Assembly: GCF_052857255.1 (NCBI RefSeq)
Contig: NW_027526720.1
Location: 1 to 64,000 of the forward strand
DNA: 64,000 nucleotides
Direction of reading: 5' to 3'
Source of the DNA: Amblyomma americanum
Lineage: Eukaryota; Arthropoda; Arachnida; Ixodida; Ixodidae
Shown: one piece after another, positions 13,101-26,420 of the stretch
How positions within the stretch are numbered: the stretch's first letter is position 1
Layout: each line of letters begins with the position of its first letter
The notes under the pieces: model-generated
Seen by the model: the letters and a program-made list of their open reading frames with translations, nothing else
Databases searched by the model: none
What the model was told of the DNA's origin: nothing
Made by a program: the position numbers and the translations under genes

Positions 13101-15653
13101 AGATTTAGCTCGTTTCGGTCTAAAACAGCTTGTTTCGTTGTATTAAGCAAGAATACATGCTTTTCGCGCAGTTATAAGAGAAAAAGTTTTCACGCGTATT
13201 AGAGAGACACTTGTAAAACCGATGTGTTGTGATTTAGCTCGTTTCGGTCTAAAACAGCTTGTTTCGTTGTATTAAGCAAGAATACATGCTTTTCGCGCAG
13301 TTATAAGAGAAAAAGTTTTGACGAGTATCACGTGGATACTTGTAAAACCGATGTGTTCAGATTTAGCTCGTTTCGGTCTAAAACAGCTTGTTTCGTTGTA
13401 TTAAGCACGAATACATGCTTTTCGCGCAGTTAAAAGAGAAAAAGTTCTGACGAGTATCACGTGGAACACTTGTAATACCGATGTGTTGTGATTTAGCTCG
13501 TTTCGGTCTAAAACAGCTTGTTTCGCTGTATTAAGCAAGAATACATGCTTTTCGCGCAGTTATAAGAGAAAAAGTTTTGACGCGTATCAGAGGAACACTT
13601 GTAAAACCGATGTGTTGTGATTTAGCTCGTTTCGGTCTAAAACAGCTTGTTTCGCTGTATTAAGCAAGAATACATGCTTTTCGCGCATTTATAAGAGAAA
13701 AAGTTTTGACGCGTATCAGAGGAACACTTGTAAAACCGATGTGTTGTGATTTAGCTCGTTTCGGTCTAAAACAGCTTGTTTCGCTGTATTAAGCAAGAAT
13801 ACATGCTTTTCGCGCAGTTATAAGAGAAAAAGTTTTGACGCGTATCAGAGGAACACTTGTAAAACCGATGCGTTCAGATTTAGCTCGTTTCGGTCTAAAA
13901 CAGCTTGTTTCGTTGTATTAAGCACGAATACATGCTTTACGCGCAGTTATAGAAGAAAAAGTTTTGACGCGTATCAGAGACACTTGTAAAACCGATGTGT
14001 TGTGATTTAGCTCGTTTCGGTCTAAAACAGCTTGTTTCGTTGTATTAAGCAAGAATACATGCTTTACGCGCAGTTATAGAAGAAAAAGTTTTGACGCGTA
14101 TCAGAGAGACACTTGTAAAACCGATGTGTTGTGATTTAGCTCGTTTCGGTCAAAAACAGCTTGTTTCGTTGTATTAAGCAAGAATACATGCTTTTCGCGC
14201 AGTTATAAGAGAAAAAGTTTTGACGCGTATCAGAGGAACACTTGTAAAACCGATGTGTTGTGATTTAGCTCGTTTCGGTCTAAAACAGCTTGTTTCGCTG
14301 TATTAAGCAAGAATACATGCTTTTCGCGCAGTTATAAGAGAAATAAATTTGACGCGTATCAGAGGAACACTTGTAAAACCGATGTGTTCAGATTTAGCTC
14401 GTTTCGGTCTAAAACAGCTTGTTTCGTTGTATTAAGCAAGAATACATGCTTTTCGCGCAGTTATAAGAGAAAAAGTTTTGACGCCTATTAGAGAGACACT
14501 TGTAAAACCGATGTGTTGTGATTTAGCTCGTTTCGGTCTAAAACAACTTGTTTCGCTGTATTAAGCAAGAATACATGCTTTTCGCGCAGTTATAAAAGAA
14601 AAAGTTTTGACGAGTATCACGTGGATACTTGTAAAACCGATGTGTTCAGGTTTCGCTCGTTTCGGTCTAAAACAGCTTGTTTCGTTGTATTAAGCAAGAA
14701 TACATGCTTTTCGCGCAGTTATAAGAGAAAAAGTTTTGACGCGTATTAGAGAGACACTTGTAAAACCGATGTGTTGTGATTTAGCTCGTTTCGGTCTAAA
14801 ACAGCTTGTTTCGTTGTATTAAGCAAGAATACATGCTTTTCGCGCAGTTATAAGAGAAAAAAGTTTTGACGAGTATCACGTGGATACTTGTAAAACCGAT
14901 GTGTTCAGATTTAGCTCGTTTCGGTCTAAAACAGCTTGTTTCGTTGTATTAAGCACGAATACATGCTTTTCGCGCAGTTAAAAGAGAAAAAGTTTTGACG
15001 AGTATCACGTGGAACACTTGTAATACCGATGTGTTGTGATTTAGCTCGTTTCGGTCTAAAACAGCTTGTTTCGCTGTATTAAGGAAGAATACATGCTTTT
15101 CGTGCCGTTATAAGAGAAAAAGTTTTGACGCGTATCAGAGGAACACTTGTAAAACCGATGTGTTGTGATTTAGCTCATTTCGGTCTAAAACAGCTTGTTT
15201 CGCTGTATTAAGCAAGAATACATGCTTTTCGCGCAGTTATAAGAGAAAAAGTTTTGACGCGTATCAGAGAGACACTTGTAAAACCGATGTGTTGTGATTT
15301 AGCTCGTTTCGGTCAAAAACAGCTTGTTTCGTTGTATTAAGCAAGAATACATGCTTTTCGCGCAGTTATAAGAGAAAAAGTTTTGACGCGTATCAGAGGA
15401 ACACTTGTAAAACCGATGTGTTGTAATTTAGCTCGTTTCGGTCTAAAACAGCTTGTTTCGCTGTATTAAGCAAGAATACATGCTTTTCGCGCAGTTATAA
15501 GAGAAAAAAATTTGACGCGTATCAGAGGAACACTTGTAAAACCGATGTGTTCAGATTTAGCTCGTTTCGGTCTAAAACAGCTTGTTTCGTTGTATTAAGC
15601 AAGTATACATGCTTTTCGCGCAGTTATAAGAGAAAAAGTTTTGACGCCTATTA
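10115..15653. repeat. Block B: left copy of a 5.54-kb (43-monomer) tandem duplication
   Basis: This block matches 15659-21198 monomer for monomer at an offset of 5,544-5,545 bp. Shared markers include AAAAAGTTGACGAG (10603 and 16148), TTGTAGTAAGC, CATGTTTTTCGCG, AAGAAAACATG and TGTTCAGGTTTCG (14641 and 20186). One-base indels (an extra A near 14861; CAGGAGG near 15911; a lost A near 16343) explain the 1-bp wobble in offset. Single monomers have been lost near 12490 here and near 17310 in block C. Confidence 0.8.
11348..11476. repeat. Fused m6/m7 monomer in block B
   Basis: The 5' part is m6 (CACGTGGATAC, TTCAG); the 3' end is m7 (CGCTG, TTAAGGAAG). It replaces the two separate monomers seen at 23979-24237. 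The crossover lies downstream of TTCAG. Confidence 0.75.
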
Positions 15654-15732
15654 GAGGAACACTTGTAAAACCGATGTGTTGTGATTTAGCTCGTTTCGGT
15701 CTAAAACAGCTTGTTTCGCTGTATTAAGCAAG
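15604..15732. repeat. Chimeric junction monomer between blocks B and C
   Basis: The 5' part is type m15 (GACGCCTATTAGAG) and the 3' part is type m9 (GAACACTTG, CGCTG). Pure m15 elsewhere reads CTATTAGAGAGAC. The switch sits where homology of B to C ends and C begins, so this monomer looks like the actual crossover product of the 5.54-kb duplication. It also carries a private AAGTATACATG at its start. Confidence 0.75.
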
Positions 15733-18700
15733 AATACATGCTTTTCGCGCAGTTATAAGAGAAAAAGTTTTGACGCGTATCACAGGAACACTTGTAAAAC
15801 CGATGTGTTGTGATTTAGCTCGTTTCGGTCTAAAACAGCTTGTTTCGCTGTATTAAGCAAGAATACATGCTTTTCGCGCAGTTATAAGAGAAAAAGTTTT
15901 GACGCGTATCAGGAGGAACACTTGTAAAACCGATGTGTTCAGATTTAGCTCGTTTCGGTCTAAAACAGCTTGTTTCGTTGTATTAAGCACGAATACATGC
16001 TTTACGCGCAGTTATAGAAGAAAAAGTTTTGACGCGTATCAGAGACACTTGTAAAACCGATGTGTTGTGATTTAGCTCGTTTCGGTCTAAAACAGCTTGT
16101 TTCGTTGTATTAAGCAAGAATACATGCTTTTCGCGCAGTTATAAGAGAAAAAGTTGACGAGTATCACGTGGATACTTGTAAAACCGATGTGTTCAGATTT
16201 AGCTCGTTTCGGTCAAAAACAGCTTGTTTCGTTGTATTAAGCACGAATACATGCTTTTCGCGCAGTTAAAAGAGAAAAAGTTTTGACGAGTATCACGTGG
16301 AACACTTGTAATACCGATGTGTTGTGATTTAGCTCGTTTCGGTCTAAACAGCTTGTTTCGCTGTATTAAGCAAGAATACATGCTTTTCGCGCAGTTATAA
16401 GAGAAAAAGTTTTGACGAGTATCACGTGGAACACTTGATATACCGATGTGTTGTGATTTAGCTCGTTTCGGTCTAAAACAACTTGATTCGCTGCATTAAG
16501 CAAGAATACATGCTTTTCGCGCAGTTATAAAAGAAAAAGTTTTGACGCGTATCAGAGGAACACTTGCAAAACCGATGTGTTGTGATTTAGCTCATTTCGG
16601 TCTAAAACAGCTTGTTTCGCTGTATTAAGCAAGAATACATGCTTTTCGCGCAGTTATAAGAGTAAAAGTTTTGACGAGTATCACGTGGATACTTGTAAAA
16701 CCGATGTGTTCAGATTTAGCTCGTTTCGGTCTAAAACAGCTTGTTTCGTTGTATTAAGCAAGAATACATGCTTTTCGCGCAGTTATAAGAGAAAAAGTTT
16801 TGACGCGTATTAGAGATACACTTGTAAAACCGATGTGTTGTGATTTAGCTCGTTTCGGTCTAAAACAGCTTGTTTCGTTGTAGTAAGCAAGAATACATGC
16901 TTTTCGCGCAGTTATAAGAGAAAAAGTTTTGACGAGTATCACGTGGAACACTTGTAATACCGATGTTTTGTGATTTAGCTCGTTTCGGTCTAAAACAGCT
17001 TGTTTCGCTGTATTAAGGAAGAATACATGTTTTTCGCGCCGTTATAAGAGAAAAAGTTTTGACGCGTATCAGAGGAACACTTGTAAAACCGATGTGTTGT
17101 GATTTAGCTCATTTCGGTCTAAAACAGCTTGTTTCGCTGTATTAAGCAAGAATACATGCTTTTCGCGCAGTTGTAAGAGAAAAAGTTTTGACGCGTATCA
17201 AAGGAACACTTGTAAAACCGATGTGTTGTGATTTAGCTCGTTTCGGTCTAAAACAGCTTGTTTCGCTGTATTAAGCAAGAATACATGCTTTTCGCGCATT
17301 TATAAGAGAAAAAGTTTTGACGCGTATCAGAGGAACACTTGTAAAACCGATGTGTTCAGATTTAGCTCGTTTCGGTCTAAAACAGCTTGTTTCGTTGTAT
17401 TAAGCACGAATACATGCTTTACGCGCAGTATAGAAGAAAAAGTTTTGACGCGTATCAGAGACACTTGTAAAACCGATGTGTTGTGATTTAGCTCGTTTCG
17501 GTCTAAAACAGCTTGTTTCGTTGTATTAAGCAAGAATACATGCTTTACGCGCAGTTATAGAAGAAAAAGTTTTGACGCGTATCAGAGAGACACTTGTAAA
17601 ACCGATGTGTTGTGATTTAGCTCGTTTCGGTCAAAAACAGCTTGTTTCGTTGTATTAAGCAAGATTACATGCTTTTCGCGCAGTTATAAGAGAAAAAGTT
17701 TTGACGTATCACGTGGATACTTGTAAAACCGAAGTGTTCAGATTTAGCTCGTTTCGGTCTAAAACAGCTTGTTTCGTTGTATTAAGCACGAATACATGCT
17801 TTTCGCGCAGTTATAAGAGAAAACGTTTTGACGAGTATCACGTTGAACACTTGTAATACCGATGTGTTGTGATTTAGCTCGTTTCGGTCTAAAACAGCTT
17901 ATTTCGCTGTATTAAGCAAGAATACATGCTTTTCGCGCAGTTATAAGAGAAAAAGTTTTGACGCGTATTAGAGAGACACTTGTAAAACCGATGTGTTGTG
18001 ATTTAGCTCGTTTCGGTCTAAAACAGCTTGTTTCGTTGTATTAAGCAAGAATACATGCTTTTCACGCAGTTATAAGAGAAAAAGTTTTGACGAGTATCAC
18101 GTGGATACTTGTAAAACCGATGTGTTCAGATTTAGCTCGTTTCGGTCAAAAACAGCTTGTTTCGTTGTATTAAGCACGAATACATGCTTTTCGCGCAGTT
18201 AAAAGAGAAAAAGTTTTGACGAGTATCACGTGGAACACTTGTAATACCGATGTGTTGTGATTTAGCTTGTTTCGGTCTAAAACAGCTTGTTTCGCTGTAT
18301 TAAGCAAGAATACATGCTTTTCGCGCAGTTATAAGAGAAAAAGTTTTGACGAGTATCACGTGGAACACTTGATATACCGATGTGTTGTGATTTAGCTCGT
18401 TTCGGTCTAAAACAACTTGATTCGCTGTATTAAGCAAGAATACATGCTTTTCGCGCAGTTATAAAAGAAAAAGTTTTGACGCGTATCAGAGGAACACTTG
18501 TAAAACCGATGTGTTGTGATTTAGCTCATTTCGGTCTAAAACAGCTTGTTTCGCTGTATTAAGCAAGAAAACATGCTTTTCGCGCAGTTATAAAAGAAAA
18601 AGTTTTGACGAGTATCACGTGGATACTTGTAAAACCGATGTGTTCAGATTTAGCTCGTTTCGGTCTAAAACAGCTTGTTTCGTTGTATTAAGCAAGAATA

Positions 18701-21198
18701 CATGCTTTTCGCGCAGTTATAAGAGAAAAAGTTTTGACGCGTATTAGAGAGACACTTGTAAAACCGATGTGTTGTGATTTAGCTCGTTTCGGTCTAAAAC
18801 AGCTTGTTTCGTTGTATTAAGCAAGAATACATGCTTTTCGCGCAGTTATAAGAGAAAAAGTTTTGACGAGTATCACGTGGATACTTGTAAAACCGATGTG
18901 TTCAGATTTAGCTCGTTTCGGTCTAAAACAGCTTGTTTCGTTGTATTAAGCACGAATACATGCTTTTCGCGCAGTTAAAAGAGAAAAAGTTCTGACGAGT
19001 ATCACGTGGAACACTTGTAATACCGATGTGTTGTGATTTAGCTCGTTTCGGTCTAAAACAGCTTGTTTCGCTGTATTAAGCAAGAATACATGCTTTTCGC
19101 GCAGTTATAAGAGAAAAAGTTTTGACGCGTATCAGAGGAACACTTGTAAAACCGATGTGTTGTGATTTAGCTCGTTTCGGTCTAAAACAGCTTGTTTCGC
19201 TGTATTAAGCAAGAATACATGCTTTTCGCGCATTTATAAGAGAAAAAGTTTTGACGCGTATCAGAGGAACACTTGTAAAACCGATGTGTTGTGATTTAGC
19301 TCGTTTCGGTCTAAAACAGCTTGTTTCGCTGTATTAAGCAAGAATACATGCTTTTCGCGCAGTTATAAGAGAAAAAGTTTTGACGCGTATCAGAGGAACA
19401 CTTGTAAAACCGATGTGTTCAGATTTAGCTCGTTTCGGTCTAAAACAGCTTGTTTCGTTGTATTAAGCACGAATACATGCTTTACGCGCAGTTATAGAAG
19501 AAAAAGTTTTGACGCGTATCAGAGACACTTGTAAAACCGATGTGTTGTGATTTAGCTCGTTTCGGTCTAAAACAGCTTGTTTCGTTGTATTAGGCAAGAA
19601 TACATGCTTTACGCGCAGTTATAGAAGAAAAAGTTTTGACGCGTATCAGAGAGACACTTGTAAAACCGATGTGTTGTGATTTAGCTCGTTTCGGTCAAAA
19701 ACAGCTTGTTTCGTTGTATTAAGCAAGAATACATGCTTTTCGCGCAGTTATAAGAGAAAAAGTTTTGACGCGTATCAGAGGAACACTTGTAAAACCGATG
19801 TGTTGTGATTTAGCTCGTTTCGGTCTAAAACAGCTTGTTTCGCTGTATTAAGCAAGAATACATGCTTTTCGCGCAGTTATAAGAGAAAAAAATTTGACGC
19901 GTATCAGAGGAACACTTGTAAAACCGATGTGTTCAGATTTAGCTCGTTTCGGTCTAAAACAGCTTGTTTCGTTGTATTAAGCAAGAATACATGCTTTTCG
20001 CGCAGTTATAAGAGAAAAAGTTTTGACGCCTATTAGAGAGACACTTGTAAAACCGATGTGTTGTGATTTAGCTCGTTTCGGTCTAAAACAACTTGTTTCG
20101 CTGTATTAAGCAAGAATACATGCTTTTCGCGCAGTTATAAAAGAAAAAGTTTTGACGAGTATCACGTGGATACTTGTAAAACCGATTTGTTCAGGTTTCG
20201 CTCGTTTCGGTCTAAAACAGCTTGTTTCGTTGTATTAAGCAAGAATACATGCTTTTCGCGCAGTTATAAGAGAAAAAGTTTTGACGCGTATTAGAGAGAC
20301 ACTTGTAAAACCGATGTGTTGTGATTTAGCTCGTTTCGGTCTAAAACAGCTTGTTTCGTTGTATTAAGCAAGAATACATGCTTTTCGCGCAGTTATAAGA
20401 GAAAAAGTTTTGACGAGTATCACGTGGATACTTGTAAAACCGATGTGTTCAGATTTAGCTCGTTTCGGTCTAAAACAGCTTGTTTCGTTGTATTAAGCAC
20501 GAATACATGCTTTTCGCGCAGTTAAAAGAGAAAAAGTTTTGACGAGTATCACGTGGAACACTTCTAATACCGATGTGTTGTGATTTAGCTCGTTTCGGTC
20601 TAAAACAGCTTGTTTCGCTGTATTAAGGAAGAATACATGCTTTTCGCGCCGTTATAAGAGAAAAAGTTTTGACGCGTATCAGAGGAACACTTGTAAAACC
20701 GATGTGTTGTGATTTAGCTCATTTCGGTCTAAAACAGCTTGTTTCGCTGTATTAAGCAAGAATACATGCTTTTCGCGCAGTTATAAGAGAAAAAGTTTTG
20801 ACGCGTATCAGAGAGACACTTGTAAAACCGATGTGTTGTGATTTAGCTCGTTTCGGTCAAAAACAGCTTGTTTCGTTGTATTAAGCAAGAATACATGCTT
20901 TTCGCGCAGTTATAAGAGAAAAAGTTTTGACGCGTATCAGAGGAACACTTGTAAAACCGATGTGTTGTGATTTAGCTCGTTTCGGTCTAAAACAGCTTGT
21001 TTCGCTGTATTAAGCAAGAATACATGCTTTTCGCGCAGTTATAAGAGAAAAAAATTTGACGCGTATCAGAGGAACACTTGTAATACCGATGTGTTCAGAT
21101 TTAGCTCGTTTCGGTCTAAAACAGCTTGTTTCGTTGTATTAAGCAAGAATACATGCTTTTCGCGCAGTTATAAGAGAAAAAGTTTTGACGCCTATTAG
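15659..21198. repeat. Block C: right copy of the 5.54-kb tandem duplication
   Basis: It starts where block B ends, so B and C are a direct tandem pair. Private changes include ACCGATTTG near 20183, CTTCTAATACC near 20563 and a lost A near 16343. After 21198 the order departs from block B. Confidence 0.8.
16892..17021. repeat. Differently fused m6/m7 monomer in block C
   Basis: This occupies the same place as 11348-11476 but reads CACGTGGAAC, TAATACC, TTTTGTG and TTAAGGAAG. The switch to m7 therefore lies upstream of CACGTGGAAC. The flanking monomers share the rare CATGTTTTTCGCG with block B, which makes the difference between the two copies notable. Confidence 0.75.
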
Positions 21199-22303
21199 AG
21201 AGACACTTGTAAAACCGATGTGTTGTGATTTAGCTCGTTTCGGTCTAAAACAACTTGTTTCGCTGTATTAAGCAAGAATACATGCTTTTCGCGCAGTTAT
21301 AAAAGAAAAAGTTTTGACGAGTATCACGTGGATACTTGTAAAACCGATGTGTTCAGATTTCGCTCGTTTCGGTCTAAAACAGCTTGTTTCGTTGTATTAA
21401 GCAAGAATACATGCTTTTCGCGCAGTTATAAGAGAAAAAGTTTTGACGCGTATTAGAGAGACACTTGTAAAACCGATGTGTTGTGATTTAGCTCGTTTCG
21501 GTCTAAAACAGCTTGTTTCGTTGTATTAAGCAAGAATACATGCTTTTCGCGCAGTTATAAGAGAAAAAGTTTTGACGAGTATCACGTGGATACTTGTAAA
21601 ACCGATGTGTTCAGATTTAGCTCGTTTCGGTCTAAAACAGCTTGTTTCGTTGTATTAAGCACGAATACATGCTTTTCGCGCAGTTAAAAGAGAAAAAGTT
21701 TTGACGAGTATCACGTGGAACACTTGTAATACCGATGTGTTGTGATTTAGCTCGTTTCGGTCTAAAACAGCTTGTTTCGCTGTATTAAGGAAGAATACAT
21801 GCTTTTCGCGCCGTTATAAGAGAAAAAGTTTTGACGCGTATCAGAGGAACACTTGTAAAACCGATGTGTTGTGATTTAGCTCCTTTCGGTCTAAAACAGC
21901 TTGTTTCGCTGTATTAAGCAAGAATACATGCTTTTCTCGCAGTTATAAGAGAAAAGTTTTGACGCGTATCAGAGGAACACTTGTAAAACCGATGTGTTCA
22001 GATTTAGCTCGTTTCGGTCTAAAACAGCTTGTTTCGTTGTATTAAGCACGAATACATGCTTTACGCGCAGTATAGAAGAAAAAGTTTTGACGCGTATCAG
22101 AGACACTTGTAAAACCGATGTGTTGTGATTTAGCTCGTTTCGGTCTAAAACAGCTTGTTTCGTTGTATTAAGCAAGAATACATGCTTTACGCGCAGTTAT
22201 AGAAGAAAAAGTTTTGACGCGTATCAGAGAGACACTTGTAAAACCGATGTGTTGTGATTTAGCTCGTTTCGGTCAAAAACAGCTTGTTTCGTTGTATTAA
22301 GCA

Positions 22304-22690
22304 AGAATACATGCTTTTCGCGCAGTTATAAGAGAAAAAGTTTTGACGTATCACGTGGATACTTGTAAAACCGAAGTGTTCAGATTTAGCTCGTTTCGGT
22401 CTAAAACAGCTTGTTTCGTTGTATTAAGCACGAATACATGCTTTTCGCGCAGTTATAAGAGAAAAAGTTTTGACGAGTATCACGTGGATACTTGTAAAAC
22501 CGATGTGTTCAGATTTAGCTCGTTTCGGTCTAAAACAGCTTGTTTCGTTGTATTAAGCACGAATACATGCTTTTCGCGCAGTTATAAGAGAAAAAGTTTT
22601 GACGAGTATAACGTGGATACTTGTAAAACCGATGTGTTCAGATTTAGCTCGTTTCGGTCTAAAACAGCTTGTTTCGTTGTATTAAGCACG
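22304..22690. repeat. Local run of three near-identical TTCAG/CACGTG monomers
   Basis: One m16 monomer is followed by two m6 monomers in a row (22433-22561 and 22562-22690), instead of the usual m6-m7 alternation. The run keeps one plus-strand frame open from 22343 to 22771. I regard that frame as a by-product, not a gene. Private changes are GAGTATAACGTGG near 22604 and a lost C at 22698. Confidence 0.6.
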
Positions 22691-22839
22691 AATACATGTT
22701 TTCGCGCAGTTAAAAGAGAAAAAGTTTTGACGAGTATCACGTGGAACACTTGTAATACCGATGTGTTGTGATTTAGCTCGTTTCGGTCTAAAACAGCTTG
22801 TTTCGCTGTATTAAGGAAGAATACATGCTTTTCGCGCAT

Positions 22840-25800
22840 TTATAAGAGAAAAAGTTTTGACGCGTATCAGAGGAACACTTGTAAAACCGATGTGTTGTGA
22901 TTTAGCTCGTTTCGGTCTAAAACAGCTTGTTTCGCTGTATTAAGCAAGAATACATGCTTTTCGCGCAGTTATAAGAGAAAAAGTTTTGACGCGTATCAGA
23001 GGAACACTTGTAAAACCGATGTGTTCAGATTTAGCTCGTTTCGGTCTAAAACAGCTTGTTTCGTTGTATTAAGCACGAATACATGCTTTACGCGCAGTTA
23101 TAGAAGAAAAAGTTTTGACGCGTATCAGAGACACTTGTAAAACCGATGTGTTGTGATTTAGCTCGTTTCGGTCTAAAACAGCTTGTTTCGTTGTATAAAG
23201 CAAGAATACATGCTTTTCGCGCAGTTATAAGAGGAAAAGTTGACGAGAATCACGTGGATACTTGTAAAACCGATGTGTTCAGATTTAGCTCGTTTCGGTC
23301 AAAAACAGCTTGTTTCGTTGTATTAAGCACGAATACATGCTTTTCGCGCAGTTAAAAGAGAAAAAGTTTTGACGAGTATCACGTGGAACACTTGTAATAC
23401 CGATGTGTTGTGATTTAGCTCGTTTCGGTCTAAAACAGCTTGTTTCGCTGTATTAAGCAAGAATACATGCTTTTCGCGCAGTTATAAGAGAAAAAGTTTT
23501 GACGAGTATCACGTGGAACACTTGATATACCGATGTGTTGTGATTTAGCTCGTTTCGGTCTAAAACAACTTGATTCGCTGTATTAAGCAAGAATACATGC
23601 TTTTCGCGCAGTTATAAAAGAAAAAGTTTTGACGCGTATCAGAGGAACACTTGCAAAACCGATGTGTTGTGATTTAGCTCATTTCGGTCTAAAACAGCTT
23701 GTTTCGCTGTATTAAGCAAGAATACATGCTTTTCGCGCAGTTATAAGAGAAAAAGTTTTGACGAGTATCACGTGGATACTTGTAAAACCGATGTGTTCAG
23801 ATTTAGCTCGTTTCGGTCTAAAACAGCTTGTTTCGTTGTATTAAGCAAGAATACATGCTTTTCGCGCAGTTATAAGAGAAAAAGTTTTGACGCGTATTAG
23901 AGATACACTTGTAAAACCGATGTGTTGTGATTTAGCTCGTTTCGGTCTAAAACAGCTTGTTTCGTTGTAGTAAGCAAGAATACATGATTTTCGCGCAGTT
24001 ATAAGAGAAAAAGTTTTGACGAGTATCACGTGGATACTTGTAAAACCGATGTGTTCAGATTTAGCTCGTTTCGGTCTAAAACAGCTTGTTTCGTTGTATT
24101 AAGCACGAATACATGCTTTTCGCGCAGTTAAAAGAGAAAAAGTTTTGACGAGTATCACGTGGAACACTTGTAATACCGATGTGTTGTGATTTAGCTCGTT
24201 TCGGTCTAAAACAGCTTGTTTCGCTGTATTAAGGAAGAATACATGCTTTTCGCGCCGTTATAAGAGAAAAAGTTTTGACGCGTATCAGAGGAACACTTGT
24301 AAAACCGATGTGTTGTGATTTAGCTCATTTCGGTCTAAAACAGCTTGTTTCGCTGTATTAAGCAAGAATACATGCTTTTCGCGCAGTTGTAAGAGAAAAA
24401 GTTTTGACGCGTATCAAAGGAACACTTGTAAAACCGATGTGTTGTGATTTAGCTCGTTTCGGTCTAAAACAGCTTGTTTCGCTGTATTAAGCAAGAATAC
24501 ATGCTTTTCGCGCATTTATAAGAGAAAAAGTTTTGACGCGTATCAGAGGAACACTTGTAAAACCGATGTGTTGTGATTTAGCTCGTTTCGGTCTAAAACA
24601 GCTTGTTTCGCTGTATTAAGCAAGAATACATGCTTTTCGCGCAGTTATAAGAGAAAAAGTTTTGACGCGTATCAGAGGAACACTTGTAAAACCGATGTGT
24701 TCAGATTTAGCTCGTTTCGGTCTAAAACAGCTTGTTTCGTTGTATTAAGCACGAATACATGCTTTACGCGCAGTATAGAAGAAAAAGTTTTGACGCGTAT
24801 CAGAGACACTTGTAAAACCGATGTGTTGTGATTTAGCTCGTTTCGGTCTAAAACAGCTTGTTTCGTTGTATTAAGCAAGAATACATGCTTTACGCGCAGT
24901 TATAGAAGAAAAAGTTTTGACGCGTATCAGAGAGACACTTGTAAAACCGATGTGTTGTGATTTAGCTCGTTTCGGTCAAAAACAGCTTGTTTCGTTGTAT
25001 TAAGCAAGAATACATGCTTTTCGCGCAGTTATAAGAGAAAAAGTTTTGACGTATCACGTGGATACTTGTAAAACCGAAGTGTTCAGATTTAGCTCGTTTC
25101 GGTCTAAAACAGCTTGTTTCGTTGTATTAAGCACGAATACATGCTTTTCGCGCAGTTATAGGAGAAAACGTTTTGACGAGTATCACGTTGAACACTTGTA
25201 ATACCGATGTGTTGTGATTTAGCTCGTTTCGGTCTAAAACAGCTTGTTTCGCTGTATTAAGCAAGAATACATGCTTTTCGCGCAGTTATAAGAGAAAAAG
25301 TTTTGACGCGTATTAGAGAGACACTTGTAAAACCGATGTGTTGTGATTTAGCTCGTTTCGGTCTAAAACAGCTTGTTTCGTTGTATTAAGCAAGAATACA
25401 TGCTTTTCACGCAGTTATAAGAGAAAAAGTTTTGACGAGTATCACGTGGATACTTGTAAAACCGATGTGTTCAGATTTAGCTCGTTTCGGTCAAAAACAG
25501 CTTGTTTCGTTGTATTAAGCACGAATACATGCTTTTCGCGCAGTTAAAAGAGAAAAAGTTTTGACGAGTATCGCGTGGAACACTTGTAATACCGATGTGT
25601 TGTGATTTAGCTCGTTTCGGTCTAAAACAGCTTGTTTCGCTGTATTAAGCAAGAATACATGCTTTTCGCGCAGTTATAAGAGAAAAAGTTTTGACGAGTA
25701 TCACGTGGAACACTTGATATACCGATGTGTTGTGATTTAGCTCGTTTCGGTCTAAAACAACTTGATTCGCTGTATTAAGCAAGAATACATGCTTTTCGCG

Positions 25801-26420
25801 CAGTTATAAAAGAAAAAGTTTTGACGCGTATCAGAGGAACACTTGTAAAACCGATGTGTTGTGATTTAGCTCATTTCGGTCTAAAACAGCTTGTTTCGCT
25901 GTATTAAGCAAGAATACATGCTTTTCGCGCAGTTATAAAAGAAAAAGTTTTGACGAATATCACGTGGATACTTGTAAAACCGATGTGTTCAGATTTCGCT
26001 CGTTTCGGTCTAAAACAGCTTGTTTCGTTGTATTAAGCAAGAATACATGCTTTTCGCGCAGTTATAAGAGAAAAAGTTTTGACGCGTATTAGAGAGACAC
26101 TTGTAAAACCGATGTGTTGTGATTTAGCTCGTTTCGGTCTAAAACAGCTTGTTTCGTTGTATTAAGCAAGAATACATGCTTATCGCGCAGTTATAAGAGA
26201 AAAAGTTTTGACGAGTATCACGTGGATACTTGTAAAACCGATGTGTTCAGATTTAGCTCGTTTCGGTCTAAAACAGCTTGTTTCGTTGTATTAAGCACGA
26301 ATACATGCTTTTCGCGCAGTTAAAAGAGAAAAAGTTTTGACGAGTATCACGTGGAACACTTGTAATACCGATGTGTTGTGATTTAGCTCGTTTCGGTCTA
26401 AAACAGCTTGTTTCGCTGTA
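22840..26420. repeat. Block D: third, diverged copy of the B/C order
   Basis: This follows block C at an offset of 7,086-7,087 bp and then 7,345 bp, the change reflecting two monomers missing in C. Shared markers include the 2-bp-deleted GTTGACGAG (near 23240), TTGTAGTAAGC (near 23968), GTATAGAAG (near 24776) and GACGTATCACGTGG (near 25049). It stops matching near 26.4 kb, where D continues with TTAAGGAAG then CCGTTATAAG. Edges are approximate. Confidence 0.6.
23979..24237. repeat. Intact m6 + m7 pair in the third copy
   Basis: m6 (23979-24107, 129 bp; TTCAG, TTAAGCACG) is followed by m7 (24108-24237, 130 bp; CAGTTAAAAG, TAATACC, TTAAGGAAG). This is the unfused arrangement corresponding to the single fused monomers of blocks B and C. 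Confidence 0.75.

Noticed and set aside
22343..22771. Plus-strand open frame of about 142 codons
   Set aside because: It consists of a roughly 43-residue repeat translated from consecutive satellite monomers. It starts and ends inside monomers and has no domain, and the same DNA in neighbouring monomers is closed by stops.
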